Shown here piece after piece: positions 1 through 9,702 of a DNA stretch of 64,000 nt. Every line of letters starts with the position of its first letter. Within the stretch, counting starts at the first letter, position 1. The translations under genes were made by a program, and so were the position numbers. Source of the stretch: Jonesiaceae bacterium BS-20 (lineage in GTDB: Bacteria; Actinomycetota; Actinomycetes; Actinomycetales; Cellulomonadaceae); contig CP146203.1 of NCBI GenBank assembly GCA_039995105.1, forward strand, positions 1,240,001 through 1,304,000, read 5' to 3'. The notes beneath the pieces were generated by a model. That model saw only the letters and a program-made list of their open reading frames with translations, searched no databases and was not told where the DNA came from.

Positions 1-330
1 AAATGTTGTTTGGGTGGCGTCTGCCAAGTGAGCAGTTTCTGCTTCTTGTTGGGCGCGGTGCTCGGCCTCTAATTGGAGGTATTCCATGGGATTGTCCATG
101 TTGGAGTTGCTCGCGCGGCCTAGGTTGGCCTTAACCACCGCGATATATGGCAAAACAACCGCCAAACTAAAAAGCACCCAGCGCGCGGGGCCGGAAACAA
201 ACAACGCGGCAACAAAACACACCACTCGAATGGTCATTTGAATGATGTACACCTTGGTCCGCCGTGATTGGTCTACGGAGAGTGACTCTTGGGCGGAGGT
301 GATGGACACGGGCTCGGGCTTGCGTTGCAC
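1..330 (-). CDS. DUF3099 family membrane protein (3' part missing)
   Basis: This leftward frame is open from the GTG at 328-330 to the window edge, so its C-terminus is missing. An in-frame stop lies four codons upstream of the GTG, which fixes the start. The translation has a short polar N-terminus with SITSAQESLSVDQSRR, then two hydrophobic segments separated by SGPARW, and a second helix ending LPYIAVVKANLGR. That arrangement is typical of the actinobacterial DUF3099 family, whose function is unknown. It is divergent from fabG, a neighbour I recall for this family in other actinobacteria. Identification is by pattern recognition only. Confidence 0.7.
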   Translation of the reverse strand, partial: MQRKPEPVSITSAQESLSVDQSRRTKVYIIQMTIRVVCFVAALFVSGPARWVLFSLAVVLPYIAVVKANLGRASNSNMDNPMEYLQLEAEHRAQQEAETAHLADATQTTF

Positions 331-446
331 TGAACCATTCTACGCGTCCAACCTGAAACCCGGGGGTGAGGCTTGCGCAGCGAGCATTTTGTGGGAAACC
401 TACTAAACTGGTGTTGCCACCCAGCGTGATTCGTGTGTCTTGCTAG

Positions 447-1292
<846 letters not shown>

Positions 1293-1391
1293 CCCGCGCC
1301 TGCGCAGTTCAAGGTTTGGGTAACCCAAACTCACCTTTATCTTCCTTAATCGCCGTAGCGTATTAAGTACCAACTTTGAAAGGGGCCCAAC

Positions 1392-2159
1392 ATGGGACTA
1401 CTTGAAGGCAAGAACATTCTGGTCACCGGACTTCTGACCGACCAATCCATCGCATTCCACGTAGCTAAGCTTGCTCAGCAAGAGGGTGCACAGGTTATCC
1501 TGACCTCCTTTGGTCGCCAGTTCCGCCTTACCCAGGCCATGGCCAAGCGTCTGCCAAAGCCAGCCCCCGTTGTCCAGCTCGATATCACGGACCAAGAGGA
1601 CCTCGATGCTCTAGCGTCACGGGTGCTTGAGCACGTTGATTCGATCGACGGCGTTGTGCACTCAATTGGTTTTGCGCCCCAAAGTGTCATGGGTGGCAAC
1701 TTCCTAGCTGGCGAATGGTCAGACGTGGCGGTTGCCCTTGAGGTCTCCGCATTCTCGCTCAAGTCGCTTGCGGTGGCCGCCAAGCCACTCATGACCAACG
1801 GTGGATCAATTGTTGGTCTGACCTTCGATGCCAAGTTCGCGTGGCCCGTTTATGACTGGATGGGTGTGGCGAAGGCCGCTTTCGAATCGACCTCACGTTA
1901 CCTTGCACGCGACCTTGGTAAGGATAAGATTCGGGTTAACCTTGTATCAGCCGGACCAATCCGCACAACTGCGGCGAAGTCCATTCCTGGGTTTGAACAA
2001 ATGGAAGGTAGCTGGCCTGAGCGAGCACCACTGGGGTGGGATCAAACCGATCCGGAGCCAGCCGCACGTGCGGTTGCTGCCCTGCTCTCAGACTGGTTCC
2101 CAGCTACTACCGGCGAGATCGTCCACGTGGACGGTGGCGTCCACGCGATGGGACAGTAA
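1392..2159 (+). CDS. fabI: Enoyl-ACP reductase FabI (InhA type)
   Basis: NADH-dependent enoyl-ACP reductase, the last step of each fatty-acid elongation cycle. The 255-residue protein starts MGLLEGKNILVTG, has SIGFAP near residue 91, and carries the active-site pair Tyr154 and Lys161 in YDWMGVAKA, the spacing seen in InhA. An AAAGGGG ribosome-binding site at 1379-1385 precedes the ATG. No mycolic-acid genes are visible here, so a housekeeping fatty-acid role is most likely. sixA follows after two bases. Confidence 0.95.
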   Translation: MGLLEGKNILVTGLLTDQSIAFHVAKLAQQEGAQVILTSFGRQFRLTQAMAKRLPKPAPVVQLDITDQEDLDALASRVLEHVDSIDGVVHSIGFAPQSVMGGNFLAGEWSDVAVALEVSAFSLKSLAVAAKPLMTNGGSIVGLTFDAKFAWPVYDWMGVAKAAFESTSRYLARDLGKDKIRVNLVSAGPIRTTAAKSIPGFEQMEGSWPERAPLGWDQTDPEPAARAVAALLSDWFPATTGEIVHVDGGVHAMGQ

Positions 2160-2161
2160 CT

Positions 2162-2686
2162 TTGAAGTTGCAGCAAAACACTCAACGGCTCATCTTGATG
2201 CGCCACGCAAAAGCGGAACCAGCAGGCTCAGCCGCTGATGAAATCCGCCCGCTCGCCCTCAAGGGGCGCAGACAGGCGACCGCTGCTGCAGGAATGCTCA
2301 ATGAGTTGGAGATTGTGCCGGACACCATCTGGTGTTCGACTGCGCTGCGCACCAAGCAGACCCTTGAACTAGTTAACGGAAAGCTGGACAATCCGGCTCC
2401 CGTGGAATTTCGGAGCGAGTTGTACATCGCCCGGGTGCGTGACTTGCTGACCATGATCCAGGAACTTGACGGAGTTTCTACTCTGTTGATTGTGGGTCAC
2501 GAGCCGGTCATGTCCGCCACGGCCGCGTATTTGGCGAGTGAACAATCTGATCAGGGAGCTTACTACCAGGCCCGTATTGGTGTTCCTACCGCGAGTTTCA
2601 TGGTGTTGGAGAGCCAACTGCCATGGGCACAGTGGGATGGAAAAGCGGTTGATCTGCAAATGCTGGCTCGGCCAGAAGTTCAGTAA
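2162..2686 (+). CDS. sixA: SixA-type phosphohistidine phosphatase / histidine phosphatase
   Basis: Small cytosolic histidine-phosphatase-superfamily protein of about 174 residues. The RHG-type motif is LMRHAKAE near residue 15, and the later catalytic histidine lies in VGHEP. The natural start is probably the TTG at 2162 (LKLQQNTQRLI), two bases after the fabI stop; an open frame further upstream overlaps fabI and lacks family sequence. There is no strong Shine-Dalgarno, so translation may be coupled to fabI. SixA proteins remove phosphate from phosphohistidine in phosphorelay or PTS proteins; the target here is unknown. Confidence 0.82.
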   Translation: MKLQQNTQRLILMRHAKAEPAGSAADEIRPLALKGRRQATAAAGMLNELEIVPDTIWCSTALRTKQTLELVNGKLDNPAPVEFRSELYIARVRDLLTMIQELDGVSTLLIVGHEPVMSATAAYLASEQSDQGAYYQARIGVPTASFMVLESQLPWAQWDGKAVDLQMLARPEVQ

Positions 2687-2748
2687 GACTGTGGCTGGCT
2701 GACCCGGAAGTTCCTTGCGGGTTTGCAAGGTAGGTATTGAAGCAAAAA

Positions 2749-2797
2749 ATGGCTGGTGGTTCTTGGCACTGTATGAGTGCTAAGAACCACCAGCCAT
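2749..2797. terminator. Bidirectional terminator between sixA and pimB
   Basis: A 21-bp inverted repeat with one wobble pair (ATGGCTGGTGGTTCTTGGCAC against its complement) around a 7-nt loop. A run of A lies on its left, giving U on the minus transcript, and GCTGTTTT follows on its right, so it can serve both convergent genes. Confidence 0.85.
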
Positions 2798-2855
2798 CGC
2801 TGTTTTGGTGCCCGGCTGCTCCGAAATCCGCAACCAACGGTTGGCGTATTAGAGG

Positions 2856-4004
2856 TTAGCCATCAATCTTTGAAAGTGGAACCCCGGGGTCAAGCATCCG
2901 TTGCAAGCGCTGTGCGGAGCCCTCCCAGGACCACTGTTCCTTGACCCACTGACGCCCGGCCAGGCCCATTTGTTTGGCATTGGGATCCTGCAGAGTATCA
3001 ATAATCTTGGTAGCAACCTCATCAATATTGGTGCCATCAACGACGTAACCGGTAACTCCCTCAAGGACAGCATCGGGAGCGCCACCGGAGTCACCAGCGA
3101 TAACGGGCAGGCGGCTAGCGGATGCTTCAAGGAACACGATGCCTAGGCCTTCTGCTTCAAGCCCCATCAAACGGTTACGGGTTGGCATAGCAAAAATATC
3201 TGCGGCCGCATAAAAATTAATGAGCTGATCGTAAGGTACTCCGCCGGTAATTACCACGGAGTCGCTTGTCTTAGCGGCCAGCTTGCGCAACTCCTGCTCG
3301 TACGGCCCTCGGCCCACAATTACCAAGATAGCATCTGGGATTTGCTCAAGAATCTGCGGCATGGCTTTGATGAGCACATCTTGGCCTTTGCGTTTGACCA
3401 ACCGGGAGACACAAACAATGACTTTCTTCCCAGCCAAACCGTACTGGTTCTTGAGATCCGTTATCACCTGCGGGTCAATGTCTTTGCCAAAGTCATTTGC
3501 GTGAGCGCCCGGAACTAACCGCGCCAGAAACGCCTGTTTGCCCAAACCGGGGGCTATCTTAGAGCGGGTGTACTCACCCAGAAAGGTCACCACATCGGTG
3601 TCGCGGCCAATGCGACGCAGGGCCGCGCGCGCACCGGGAATTCGAGCCCACCAAATCTCATGTCCGTGGGATGTTGCGACAATGCGCTTGATCCCGGCAG
3701 CCCGCAGATGCTTAGCCATGAAGGCGAGGGGAGCGGCTGCACCAAACCAAACTCGATCGCACCCGTATTCTTTGGCGACAGCAATAGCTCGCTCAGTGAC
3801 CCTTTTGGTTGGTAGCAGAACTTTCGTTTGATCACGGATGACTGGGAATGGCAAGGCCGCGTCATACTCTGGGGCACCCTCAGCGGCCGAGGTGTATACA
3901 ACTACGTCCTGGCTTGGAAAGCACTTCAGCACCTCAATCACAAATGTTTCAATACCTCCCTCTTGCGGGGGGAAGTCATTTGTGATCACAAGGGTCTTAC
4001 TCAT
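2856..4004 (-). CDS. pimB: GDP-mannose-dependent phosphatidylinositol mannosyltransferase (PimB-like GT4)
   Basis: A 382-residue GT-B glycosyltransferase of family GT4. The N-terminus MSKTLVITNDFPPQEGGIE is characteristic of PimB', with TSHGHEIWWARIPGAR in the acceptor-binding half. The donor-site segment GLGIVFLEASA, with its EX7E-like acidic pair, is in the C-terminal half. PimB' adds the second mannose to Ac1PIM1 at the cytoplasmic face of the membrane during phosphatidylinositol mannoside synthesis. It stands alone on the minus strand, convergent with sixA. A different GT4 specificity cannot be excluded from motifs alone. Confidence 0.85.
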   Translation of the reverse strand: MSKTLVITNDFPPQEGGIETFVIEVLKCFPSQDVVVYTSAAEGAPEYDAALPFPVIRDQTKVLLPTKRVTERAIAVAKEYGCDRVWFGAAAPLAFMAKHLRAAGIKRIVATSHGHEIWWARIPGARAALRRIGRDTDVVTFLGEYTRSKIAPGLGKQAFLARLVPGAHANDFGKDIDPQVITDLKNQYGLAGKKVIVCVSRLVKRKGQDVLIKAMPQILEQIPDAILVIVGRGPYEQELRKLAAKTSDSVVITGGVPYDQLINFYAAADIFAMPTRNRLMGLEAEGLGIVFLEASASRLPVIAGDSGGAPDAVLEGVTGYVVDGTNIDEVATKIIDTLQDPNAKQMGLAGRQWVKEQWSWEGSAQRLQRMLDPGVPLSKIDG

Positions 4005-4349
4005 CTACGCTCTCCATACGGTGGCCGTGACGTCATTTAGGTTCGCCATATCCTATCAACGGCCCATCACTTGTCCGTGTTCCCACCAGCGGGGCCACCA
4101 GAAGTGTGAATGTCACAGTCACAGGCATGAGCCAAACGGGCAAAATTTTGAGGTGGGATCCCGCGCAAAGATCCCACCTCATACCCCTTGTCAGATTGGT
4201 TAGAACCTCAATGCCTAGCGAATCTGACGAGGTATATCTCAATAGTATTGCCGGGTCTTTGAGCGTCCTTAAAATCAAGATGACGTCGGTGCACGGCTGC
4301 GACCCATGGACAGTACAATGAGACCCAGTTGTCACAAAGGAAATTTCAA

Positions 4350-4829
4350 ATGCAAAAGAAGTCTGCCCCATTCCAACTGCCACCGGCACTTGTAGCTGGC
4401 ATGGGCGTTGTTATGGCAAGTTGGGTTAGTTTTGGCCGCCACCTGTTTGATAAGGACGGCCCGTTTACCATTGTGTATGTGATTTTGGCGGGCATTCCAA
4501 TCGTGGTCATGCACCTCATTATTGCCAAACGCCTAGGCCGGGTGGCACGTTCGACGTTCCGCCAGAGCCGGGCGACCGTGACCAGCCTGGTTACGGCGTG
4601 GGTCTTGTTTACTGGGTTGGGGCTGACCATCCCGGACCGCCCAGTCTCCAGCTTGGAGACAATAGTTACCGGGGCAAACGAGCCGTGGTTGGGATTGGCC
4701 ATTGGAATTGCTAATCCGCTGGGCATCATTGGTCTGGCCCTGACGGTTGCGGCCCTTCTACTTTCAAAGCGTGATCTCATGGGCGCGCAGCCAACCGAAG
4801 ACGAGATTTTGGACGCCGCGGGGTACTAA
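4350..4829 (+). CDS. Conserved actinobacterial membrane protein, unknown function
   Basis: I do not recognise the family. The protein is 159 residues from the ATG at 4350, chosen because AAAGGAAA at 4336-4343 is well placed; the TTG at 4329 would sit upstream of that site. It has four probable membrane helices (about residues 10-30, 40-60, 78-98 and 118-138) and an acidic C-terminal tail, QPTEDEILDAAGY. It is a single-gene unit divergent from pimB and closed by the terminator at 4865-4914. Confidence 0.7.
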   Translation: MQKKSAPFQLPPALVAGMGVVMASWVSFGRHLFDKDGPFTIVYVILAGIPIVVMHLIIAKRLGRVARSTFRQSRATVTSLVTAWVLFTGLGLTIPDRPVSSLETIVTGANEPWLGLAIGIANPLGIIGLALTVAALLLSKRDLMGAQPTEDEILDAAGY

Positions 4830-4864
4830 AATCTCAAGGAATCGGTGCATGCCACCGGAACAAC

Positions 4865-4914
4865 AAAAAGCTGCGGTGTTGCCTAACAATTGTTGGGGAA
4901 CACCGCAGCTTTTT
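4865..4914. terminator. Strong bidirectional intrinsic terminator
   Basis: Perfect 16-bp stem AAAAAGCTGCGGTGTT / AACACCGCAGCTTTTT around an 18-nt loop. A-tracts and T-tracts on both outer edges make it suitable for both the membrane-protein gene on the left and the DUF2809 gene arriving from the right. Confidence 0.9.
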
Positions 4915-4932
4915 AGTTACTTCTTCGTTGTT

Positions 4933-5370
4933 TTAGGTTCTATTTTTTTGTGCCCCAATTGTCCCAAAGAGCAGCACGCCGAGCACCGCCCCCAATGCGT
5001 ACCCAACAAGGTCCAACGGGTTGAACGTTGAACCCAACAGCAACGCGAGTGGCGCAAATTTTTGGACGGCGAGACTAGGGAACGCGGTTAATTGCAGCAG
5101 TTCAATCGCGGCGCTGATCCCAAAGGCCCACAGCGCTACCGGCATTCGTTGCATGGTGGGGCGCACAAACCTGATCAAGATCACCCACAGCGCCGCATAC
5201 AAAACCGATCCACCAAGATCGCCCAGCAGCCCTGCCAGCGGGCTTGCGGAGAGCCTGGGTACTCCAAAACGTATGAGCAGCCCCGCTAAGATAACCGCGA
5301 GCGCACAGCCCAGCAACACCAGCCGTGTTCGGTTGCGTTCTGGCACACCAAGCTGGCCGGAGGTGGTCAT
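4933..5370 (-). CDS. DUF2809 family membrane protein
   Basis: A 145-residue polytopic membrane protein with about four helices. It carries the features I associate with DUF2809: a GDLGGSVLYAALWVILIRF segment, an IELLQL motif near the middle, and LLGSTFNPLDLVGYALGA in the last third. Biochemical function unknown. Its start overlaps the stop of the response regulator by four bases (ATGA), so it is the third gene of the sensor kinase-regulator operon and translation is probably coupled. Confidence 0.75.
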   Translation of the reverse strand: MTTSGQLGVPERNRTRLVLLGCALAVILAGLLIRFGVPRLSASPLAGLLGDLGGSVLYAALWVILIRFVRPTMQRMPVALWAFGISAAIELLQLTAFPSLAVQKFAPLALLLGSTFNPLDLVGYALGAVLGVLLFGTIGAQKNRT

Positions 5371-6017
5371 GCCGTGACTTCCAAGTACTTCAAGACCGCG
5401 AGTACCCGGCGGTGGTCTTTGGCTGAGGGTTCTAAGCCGAGTTTGGTAAAGATGGCAGAGATGTTCTTCTCTACGGCCCCGGCTGACAGGACCAGGGCGC
5501 TGCCGATTCCGGCGTTTGTGCGACCCTGGGCCATGAGCTCTAGCACCTCACGCTCACGTGGGGTGAGACTGGAGACTTCGTTTTGCTTTCCCGATGCCCC
5601 AATGAGTTGGCTGACTACCTGCGGGTCCAGCACGGTTTCGCCTTGCCCAATGCGATTGATGGCGTCGGTGAACTGGGTTACCTCGGCCACCCGGTCCTTT
5701 AGGAGATACCCCACTCCGGCCGGGTGATTGGAAAAGAGTTGCGTGGCGTAGGCGGTTTCTACGTAGGCAGAGAACACGAGCACGCCGACGGTAGGGAAAT
5801 CCTTGCGTAGGGTCAGGGCCGCCTTGATGCCTTCGTTGGTGAAGGTGGGTGGCATGCGCACGTCCATGATCACAACATCAACGGGGGTGGAATCAAGCTG
5901 TGCAAGGAGCTCGGCTCCGGTTTCGGTAGCGATTACTACGTCGTATCCGCGCCCGGTTAACAGTTCAATCAGTGCTAGGCGCAGGATTGCCGAGTCTTCG
6001 GCAAGGGCTAATCTCAT
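5367..6017 (-). CDS. NarL/LuxR-family response regulator
   Basis: A 216-residue two-component response regulator. The receiver domain fills residues 1-120 with phospho-acceptor Asp52 (VIMDVRMP) and the conserved Lys in LLKDRV. A LuxR-type helix-turn-helix follows at about 148-210 (LTPREREVLELMAQGRTNAG). It sits seven bases behind the histidine kinase stop and is its obvious partner. Targets are unknown; the overlapping DUF2809 gene is co-transcribed rather than necessarily regulated. Confidence 0.92.
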   Translation of the reverse strand: MRLALAEDSAILRLALIELLTGRGYDVVIATETGAELLAQLDSTPVDVVIMDVRMPPTFTNEGIKAALTLRKDFPTVGVLVFSAYVETAYATQLFSNHPAGVGYLLKDRVAEVTQFTDAINRIGQGETVLDPQVVSQLIGASGKQNEVSSLTPREREVLELMAQGRTNAGIGSALVLSAGAVEKNISAIFTKLGLEPSAKDHRRVLAVLKYLEVTA

Positions 6018-6024
6018 ACCGGTG

Positions 6025-7410
6025 TTATCCCAATTCTAAGGTGGCGGGTAGGACTACCGTAATCACGGTGGGACCACCTTGCGGGGAGTTAACGTCAAGG
6101 GTTCCTTCAACTGCACTAATTCTTTGCGCAAGTCCCACAAGGCCGGTTCCGGACGCGGACGTTGGGTTGGTATGCAGCACTGCGCCCCCTCCGCCATAAT
6201 CGGAGACCTGCAATACCAGTTTTTCTTCACTAGGGGTGTTCGCTGCGGTTGCTGGCACGGTGATCGTGTGGGCACGCAGCAGGGCGGTTGGTGACCCGGA
6301 GTGTTTGGCCACATTATTCAGGAGCTCGGCCACACAGTAGTACGCAACGGCCTCAACCGACGGTGAGATGGGCGCGGTCAAGTTGGTCTCCAGTTTGGTG
6401 GGAACCGCCGCATTGGAGGCTAACGTCTGCAGAGCTGTTTCTAGCCCGGAGTTCAGCACCGCCGGGTGAATGCCCTGAACCAGGGAACGCAGGTCCGTCA
6501 GGGCCGCCTTGGATGTCCCATGGGCCTGGTCTATGAGCCCAGCGACCTCGCTGGTGCCGGCGCCGGAAGCGAGACGATCTTTGGCATCGGAAAGCTTCAT
6601 AGCAATTGCAACCAACTGTGCCTGGGTAACATCATGCAGGTCGCGCTCGATTGTGCGGAGCTCGGCGGCGCTACGGTCCACCGTTGCTGCCTGCTGGACA
6701 CGTAGCTCCTGGACTTTCAAGCTCTGGGCGCTGGGACCAAGCAGACTGGCCGTGATGAGAGCTTGGAGGCTGCCCAACTTAACGGTGACCGCAGGCCAGA
6801 CAAACAGCAAGACCACGGCGCTGATCAACGCGGTAACGGCAATGCGTGCCGGGGTATCAATGAAGTAGTCAACCCAAAGGGTTGCGCCGCGGTGCCAGCT
6901 CCCGTCGCGTGCCTGTTGCAGTGGCAAGAACTCATACCAAAGCCGGTAGGTCAGGCCACCCAGACCGATCGCAAAGAAGGTAAGAGAGATTGTGAACGCA
7001 AAAATGGCGTTAACAAAGTGCAGCAGAGCAAACAGCATGAAACGCCAGCCCTGTGGGTCCAGTACGCCCGACTTGGTGAACTCGCCAATTCCCTTGGTCG
7101 CCTGCCGGGGTAGCGGGGCCGCAATATTGGACCCGAGCAGAAAGTTTGAAAGGTTGCGAAATACCTCACCAAATTGCCGGGCGCCTATGTTCAACCCCGC
7201 AAAGACCGTTAATCCAATAATCGTGACGGCTAGTCCAGCGCCAAGAGATATTGCAAACACCGCGTAGGTGAAGCTCACGACCGTCAGGAATAGCGCGATC
7301 ATGTGGTAGCTGAAGGACCGCCAAGTAATTGCGTTAAAGAACCCGGTCAGCCAGAAGTGACGCGGAAGTGGCGGCAAGGTGGTCGTTGAAGTCAGCGGTG
7401 TTGTGCTCAT
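6025..7410 (-). CDS. Sensor histidine kinase (HisKA_3 / NarL-type)
   Basis: A 461-residue membrane sensor. The N-terminal half has about four to six hydrophobic helices (roughly residues 35-75, 120-150 and 188-220), like the actinobacterial multi-TM putative-sensor domain, without an obvious extracytoplasmic domain. The dimerisation/phospho-acceptor box is ERDLHDVTQAQL with His259. The ATPase domain follows with N-box AELLNNVAKHS and G-box SGTGLVGLAQR. First gene of a leftward operon with the response regulator. The signal is unknown; sensors of this layout often respond to cell-envelope conditions. Confidence 0.9.
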   Translation of the reverse strand: MSTTPLTSTTTLPPLPRHFWLTGFFNAITWRSFSYHMIALFLTVVSFTYAVFAISLGAGLAVTIIGLTVFAGLNIGARQFGEVFRNLSNFLLGSNIAAPLPRQATKGIGEFTKSGVLDPQGWRFMLFALLHFVNAIFAFTISLTFFAIGLGGLTYRLWYEFLPLQQARDGSWHRGATLWVDYFIDTPARIAVTALISAVVLLFVWPAVTVKLGSLQALITASLLGPSAQSLKVQELRVQQAATVDRSAAELRTIERDLHDVTQAQLVAIAMKLSDAKDRLASGAGTSEVAGLIDQAHGTSKAALTDLRSLVQGIHPAVLNSGLETALQTLASNAAVPTKLETNLTAPISPSVEAVAYYCVAELLNNVAKHSGSPTALLRAHTITVPATAANTPSEEKLVLQVSDYGGGGAVLHTNPTSASGTGLVGLAQRISAVEGTLDVNSPQGGPTVITVVLPATLELG

Positions 7411-7633
7411 ACCCCAAGTTTTCTATAGTCGACCCGCCAATCCTACCGGGATAGCCGCCAACTTGGGCGGGGGATAACCCCACCATGTGCACGTATCTAC
7501 CGGATCTGGGCCGTGGCGGTCTGGAGTCAGTACTGGGTACACAAGCGGGTGAGCCAATCGGGTAAGGGGCTGTGGCGCAACGCGCATATGGGCCGGTGAA
7601 GCACCATGGGCGCAAAACGATTATCCTAGTCAG

Positions 7634-8302
7634 GTGACCGAGCAACGAATTGTCCCAGACCCTGTCCAGCCGCGCCGTCTCATTGTGATGGATGTGGATT
7701 CCACACTCATTGGCCAAGAAGTCATTGAGCTCATTGCCGTCCACGCGGGTACTCAGGAGCTGGTTGCAAACATTACTGAGCGCGCGATGGCCGGGGAACT
7801 CGACTTTTCCCAGTCTTTGGCGGAGCGCGTGGCGACCCTCAAGGGGATCACGGTTGCGTCCCTTGGCCAGGTGCGAGGCGAGATCACCTTTAGCCCGGGA
7901 GCTCCCGAGTTTGTTGCCGAATGCCAACGCCGCGGCTGGGAGGTCGCTCTTGTTTCCGGTGGCTTCACCGAGATCGTGTCCCAACTCGCTAGTGAGCTTG
8001 GCATTACCCTGTTCCAGGCCAACCACCTCGAGGTCGCAGACGGGCGCCTGACCGGCCGCACCACCGGGCAGGTCGTTGACCGGGCCTACAAGGAAACCGC
8101 GCTGCGCGCCTACGCCGCGGAACTTGGTATCCCCATGGAACACACCGTGGCAATTGGTGACGGTGCCAACGACCTTGACATGATTGCCGCGGCAGGGATT
8201 GGCATTGCGTTTAACGCCAAGCCAATCGTCCAGGAACAAGCTCCCCACGCCATCTTTGACCGGCTAGACAACGCGCTCGCGGTCATTGACGCCCAGAACT
8301 AG
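7634..8302 (+). CDS. serB: Phosphoserine phosphatase SerB
   Basis: HAD-superfamily hydrolase for the final step of L-serine synthesis. The catalytic motif DVDST has nucleophile Asp20 and acid/base Asp22. Motif II is in LVSGGF, and motif III/IV is GDGANDLDM near residue 175. The protein is 222 residues, the short form without an N-terminal ACT domain. The GTG at 7634 gives MTEQRIV; AGG lies immediately upstream and no good ribosome-binding site is seen, so a leaderless or weakly initiated transcript is possible. Confidence 0.93.
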   Translation: MTEQRIVPDPVQPRRLIVMDVDSTLIGQEVIELIAVHAGTQELVANITERAMAGELDFSQSLAERVATLKGITVASLGQVRGEITFSPGAPEFVAECQRRGWEVALVSGGFTEIVSQLASELGITLFQANHLEVADGRLTGRTTGQVVDRAYKETALRAYAAELGIPMEHTVAIGDGANDLDMIAAAGIGIAFNAKPIVQEQAPHAIFDRLDNALAVIDAQN

Positions 8303-8319
8303 CCCGGCGTCCCAGTAAC

Positions 8320-8973
8320 ATGACTCAGCACGAGGAAACGTCAGTGCGAGCGGCCCAGATCCGCTTCGCGCTGGCGTTTCCCGTGCTTCTTTGGCTCTCG
8401 CTGAGCGCCCACCTAGTAGCCGGCGGAACCGTTCCGGGGATTGCCGGGTTGCTCGCCGGAGCTACCTTTGCGGCACTGTGCACCGCGTTGGCAGTACGCA
8501 GCAGACTCACCGTCTTAGGACTCAGCTCAGCGGCCCTGGTGTCACAGTTAGCCGTCCACTGGTCATTCGAGCTAGTGACCACACTGGGCCCCGCGGGCCA
8601 CGCGCACCATCGTGGCGGCACCCTTAACACGGCGGCTGCAAGCGCGGCGGAGCTTTCCGTAGTCAGCGGTCATGCCTCGCATGGCATGTTCACCAGCCCC
8701 ATGTTCCTAACCCACGGGGCGGCAGCCGTCATCGTTGCGATTATCCTCGTGCGCATTGATGGCTTCCTGGCGTACGTGCGCAGCGCCGTGGAACAACTTG
8801 TCACCATTCTGCGCTCGCAGACCCTCATAGCCCACCGCCCGGCAAGTGTTGTCTTCTTGGTGGACAAACTTGCCGGGCTGCCCACGCTGTTGGGACCCCT
8901 GACTAAACGCGGCCCGCCTGCCCTGCCGAGGTACTTGAGTAATACCTCGGCAGTACACCCGTATCTGGTGTAG
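8320..8973 (+). CDS. Histidine-containing membrane protein next to copper genes
   Basis: Not recognised as a named family. A 217-residue protein with about five hydrophobic helices and two short His/Gly loops (HAHHRGG near residue 92 and GHASHGMF near 117) that could bind a metal. The C-terminal 40 residues are polar with little structure. It lies 17 bp behind serB and upstream of a PCu(A)C lipoprotein and a DyP peroxidase on the same strand. By position and composition it may take part in copper handling, but that is inference. Confidence 0.6.
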   Translation: MTQHEETSVRAAQIRFALAFPVLLWLSLSAHLVAGGTVPGIAGLLAGATFAALCTALAVRSRLTVLGLSSAALVSQLAVHWSFELVTTLGPAGHAHHRGGTLNTAAASAAELSVVSGHASHGMFTSPMFLTHGAAAVIVAIILVRIDGFLAYVRSAVEQLVTILRSQTLIAHRPASVVFLVDKLAGLPTLLGPLTKRGPPALPRYLSNTSAVHPYLV

Positions 8974-9093
8974 CTAGTTCGGTCAACGGACCGCCTACCT
9001 CCGGGACATCCCGGACGGCAGTACGCCACGGTACAAGGGGTTACGCGCCGAGAGTCATCCGTATTTGATTTCTCACGCAAAGGGCAAGACAAA

Positions 9094-9702
9094 ATGTTTT
9101 CAAACTCCCGCGCTTTTGGCGCGCCCATTTCTGCTGCACTAAAACTCGGTGCCGTTGGCCTAACGGCCTTGGCACTAACTGCTTGCGGTCCCGCAAACCC
9201 GAGCCCCAGCGCAACGCCCACTAATCCGGGCAGCGCCGCCTCCGAGAGTTCGGCGCAAACTTTGGAAATTTCCGATGCCTGGGCCAAGTCAGCATCGCAA
9301 TCTGACGAGCATGCCATGACCGGCATTTTTGGGCAGATACACAACCCGACCGGTCAGGCCATCTCAATTGTCTCGGCAACGACCGGCGTGGCTGAGATGG
9401 TTGAACTTCATGAGACCGTCATGGATGCCAAGGGCAACACCGTCATGCAGGCGGTTGAGGCCGGATTTGAAATTGCTCCGGGTGGGTCCCTGATTCTGCA
9501 GCCCGGCGAAGAACACGTGATGCTCATGGGCCTCACCCAGGATCTGATCGCCGGCGCCCAGGTGGACTTCACCTTGACGCTCTCCGACGGCAATGAACTC
9601 GCCGTCACCGCAGAAATTCGGGACTACAAGGGCGCCCAAGAAACCTATTCCCATGAGGAAACCTCACCAGAGAATAGTCAGGAGCCTGCCAGTGGCAATT
9701 GA
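9094..9702 (+). CDS. PCu(A)C-type copper chaperone lipoprotein
   Basis: A 202-residue lipoprotein. The signal peptide ends in a lipobox (LTAC) with Cys near residue 30, followed by a Ser/Thr/Pro spacer. The PCu(A)C domain occupies about 55-175: it has a His in ELHETVMDAKGN, methionines in the following loop, and the closing GEEHVMLMG, the H/M Cu(I) ligand pattern of the family. These chaperones deliver copper to extracytoplasmic enzymes, classically the CuA site of cytochrome oxidase. The downstream DyP gene overlaps it by 11 bp, so they form one operon. Confidence 0.9.
   Translation: MFSNSRAFGAPISAALKLGAVGLTALALTACGPANPSPSATPTNPGSAASESSAQTLEISDAWAKSASQSDEHAMTGIFGQIHNPTGQAISIVSATTGVAEMVELHETVMDAKGNTVMQAVEAGFEIAPGGSLILQPGEEHVMLMGLTQDLIAGAQVDFTLTLSDGNELAVTAEIRDYKGAQETYSHEETSPENSQEPASGN

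Noticed and set aside
7334-8248. 304-codon leftward frame opposite serB
   Set aside because: It is antisense to the clear SerB gene and overlaps the kinase start; the translation has no domain character.
8670-9344. 224-codon leftward frame opposite the His-rich protein and PCu(A)C
   Set aside because: Antisense to a lipoprotein with clear lipobox; no family features.
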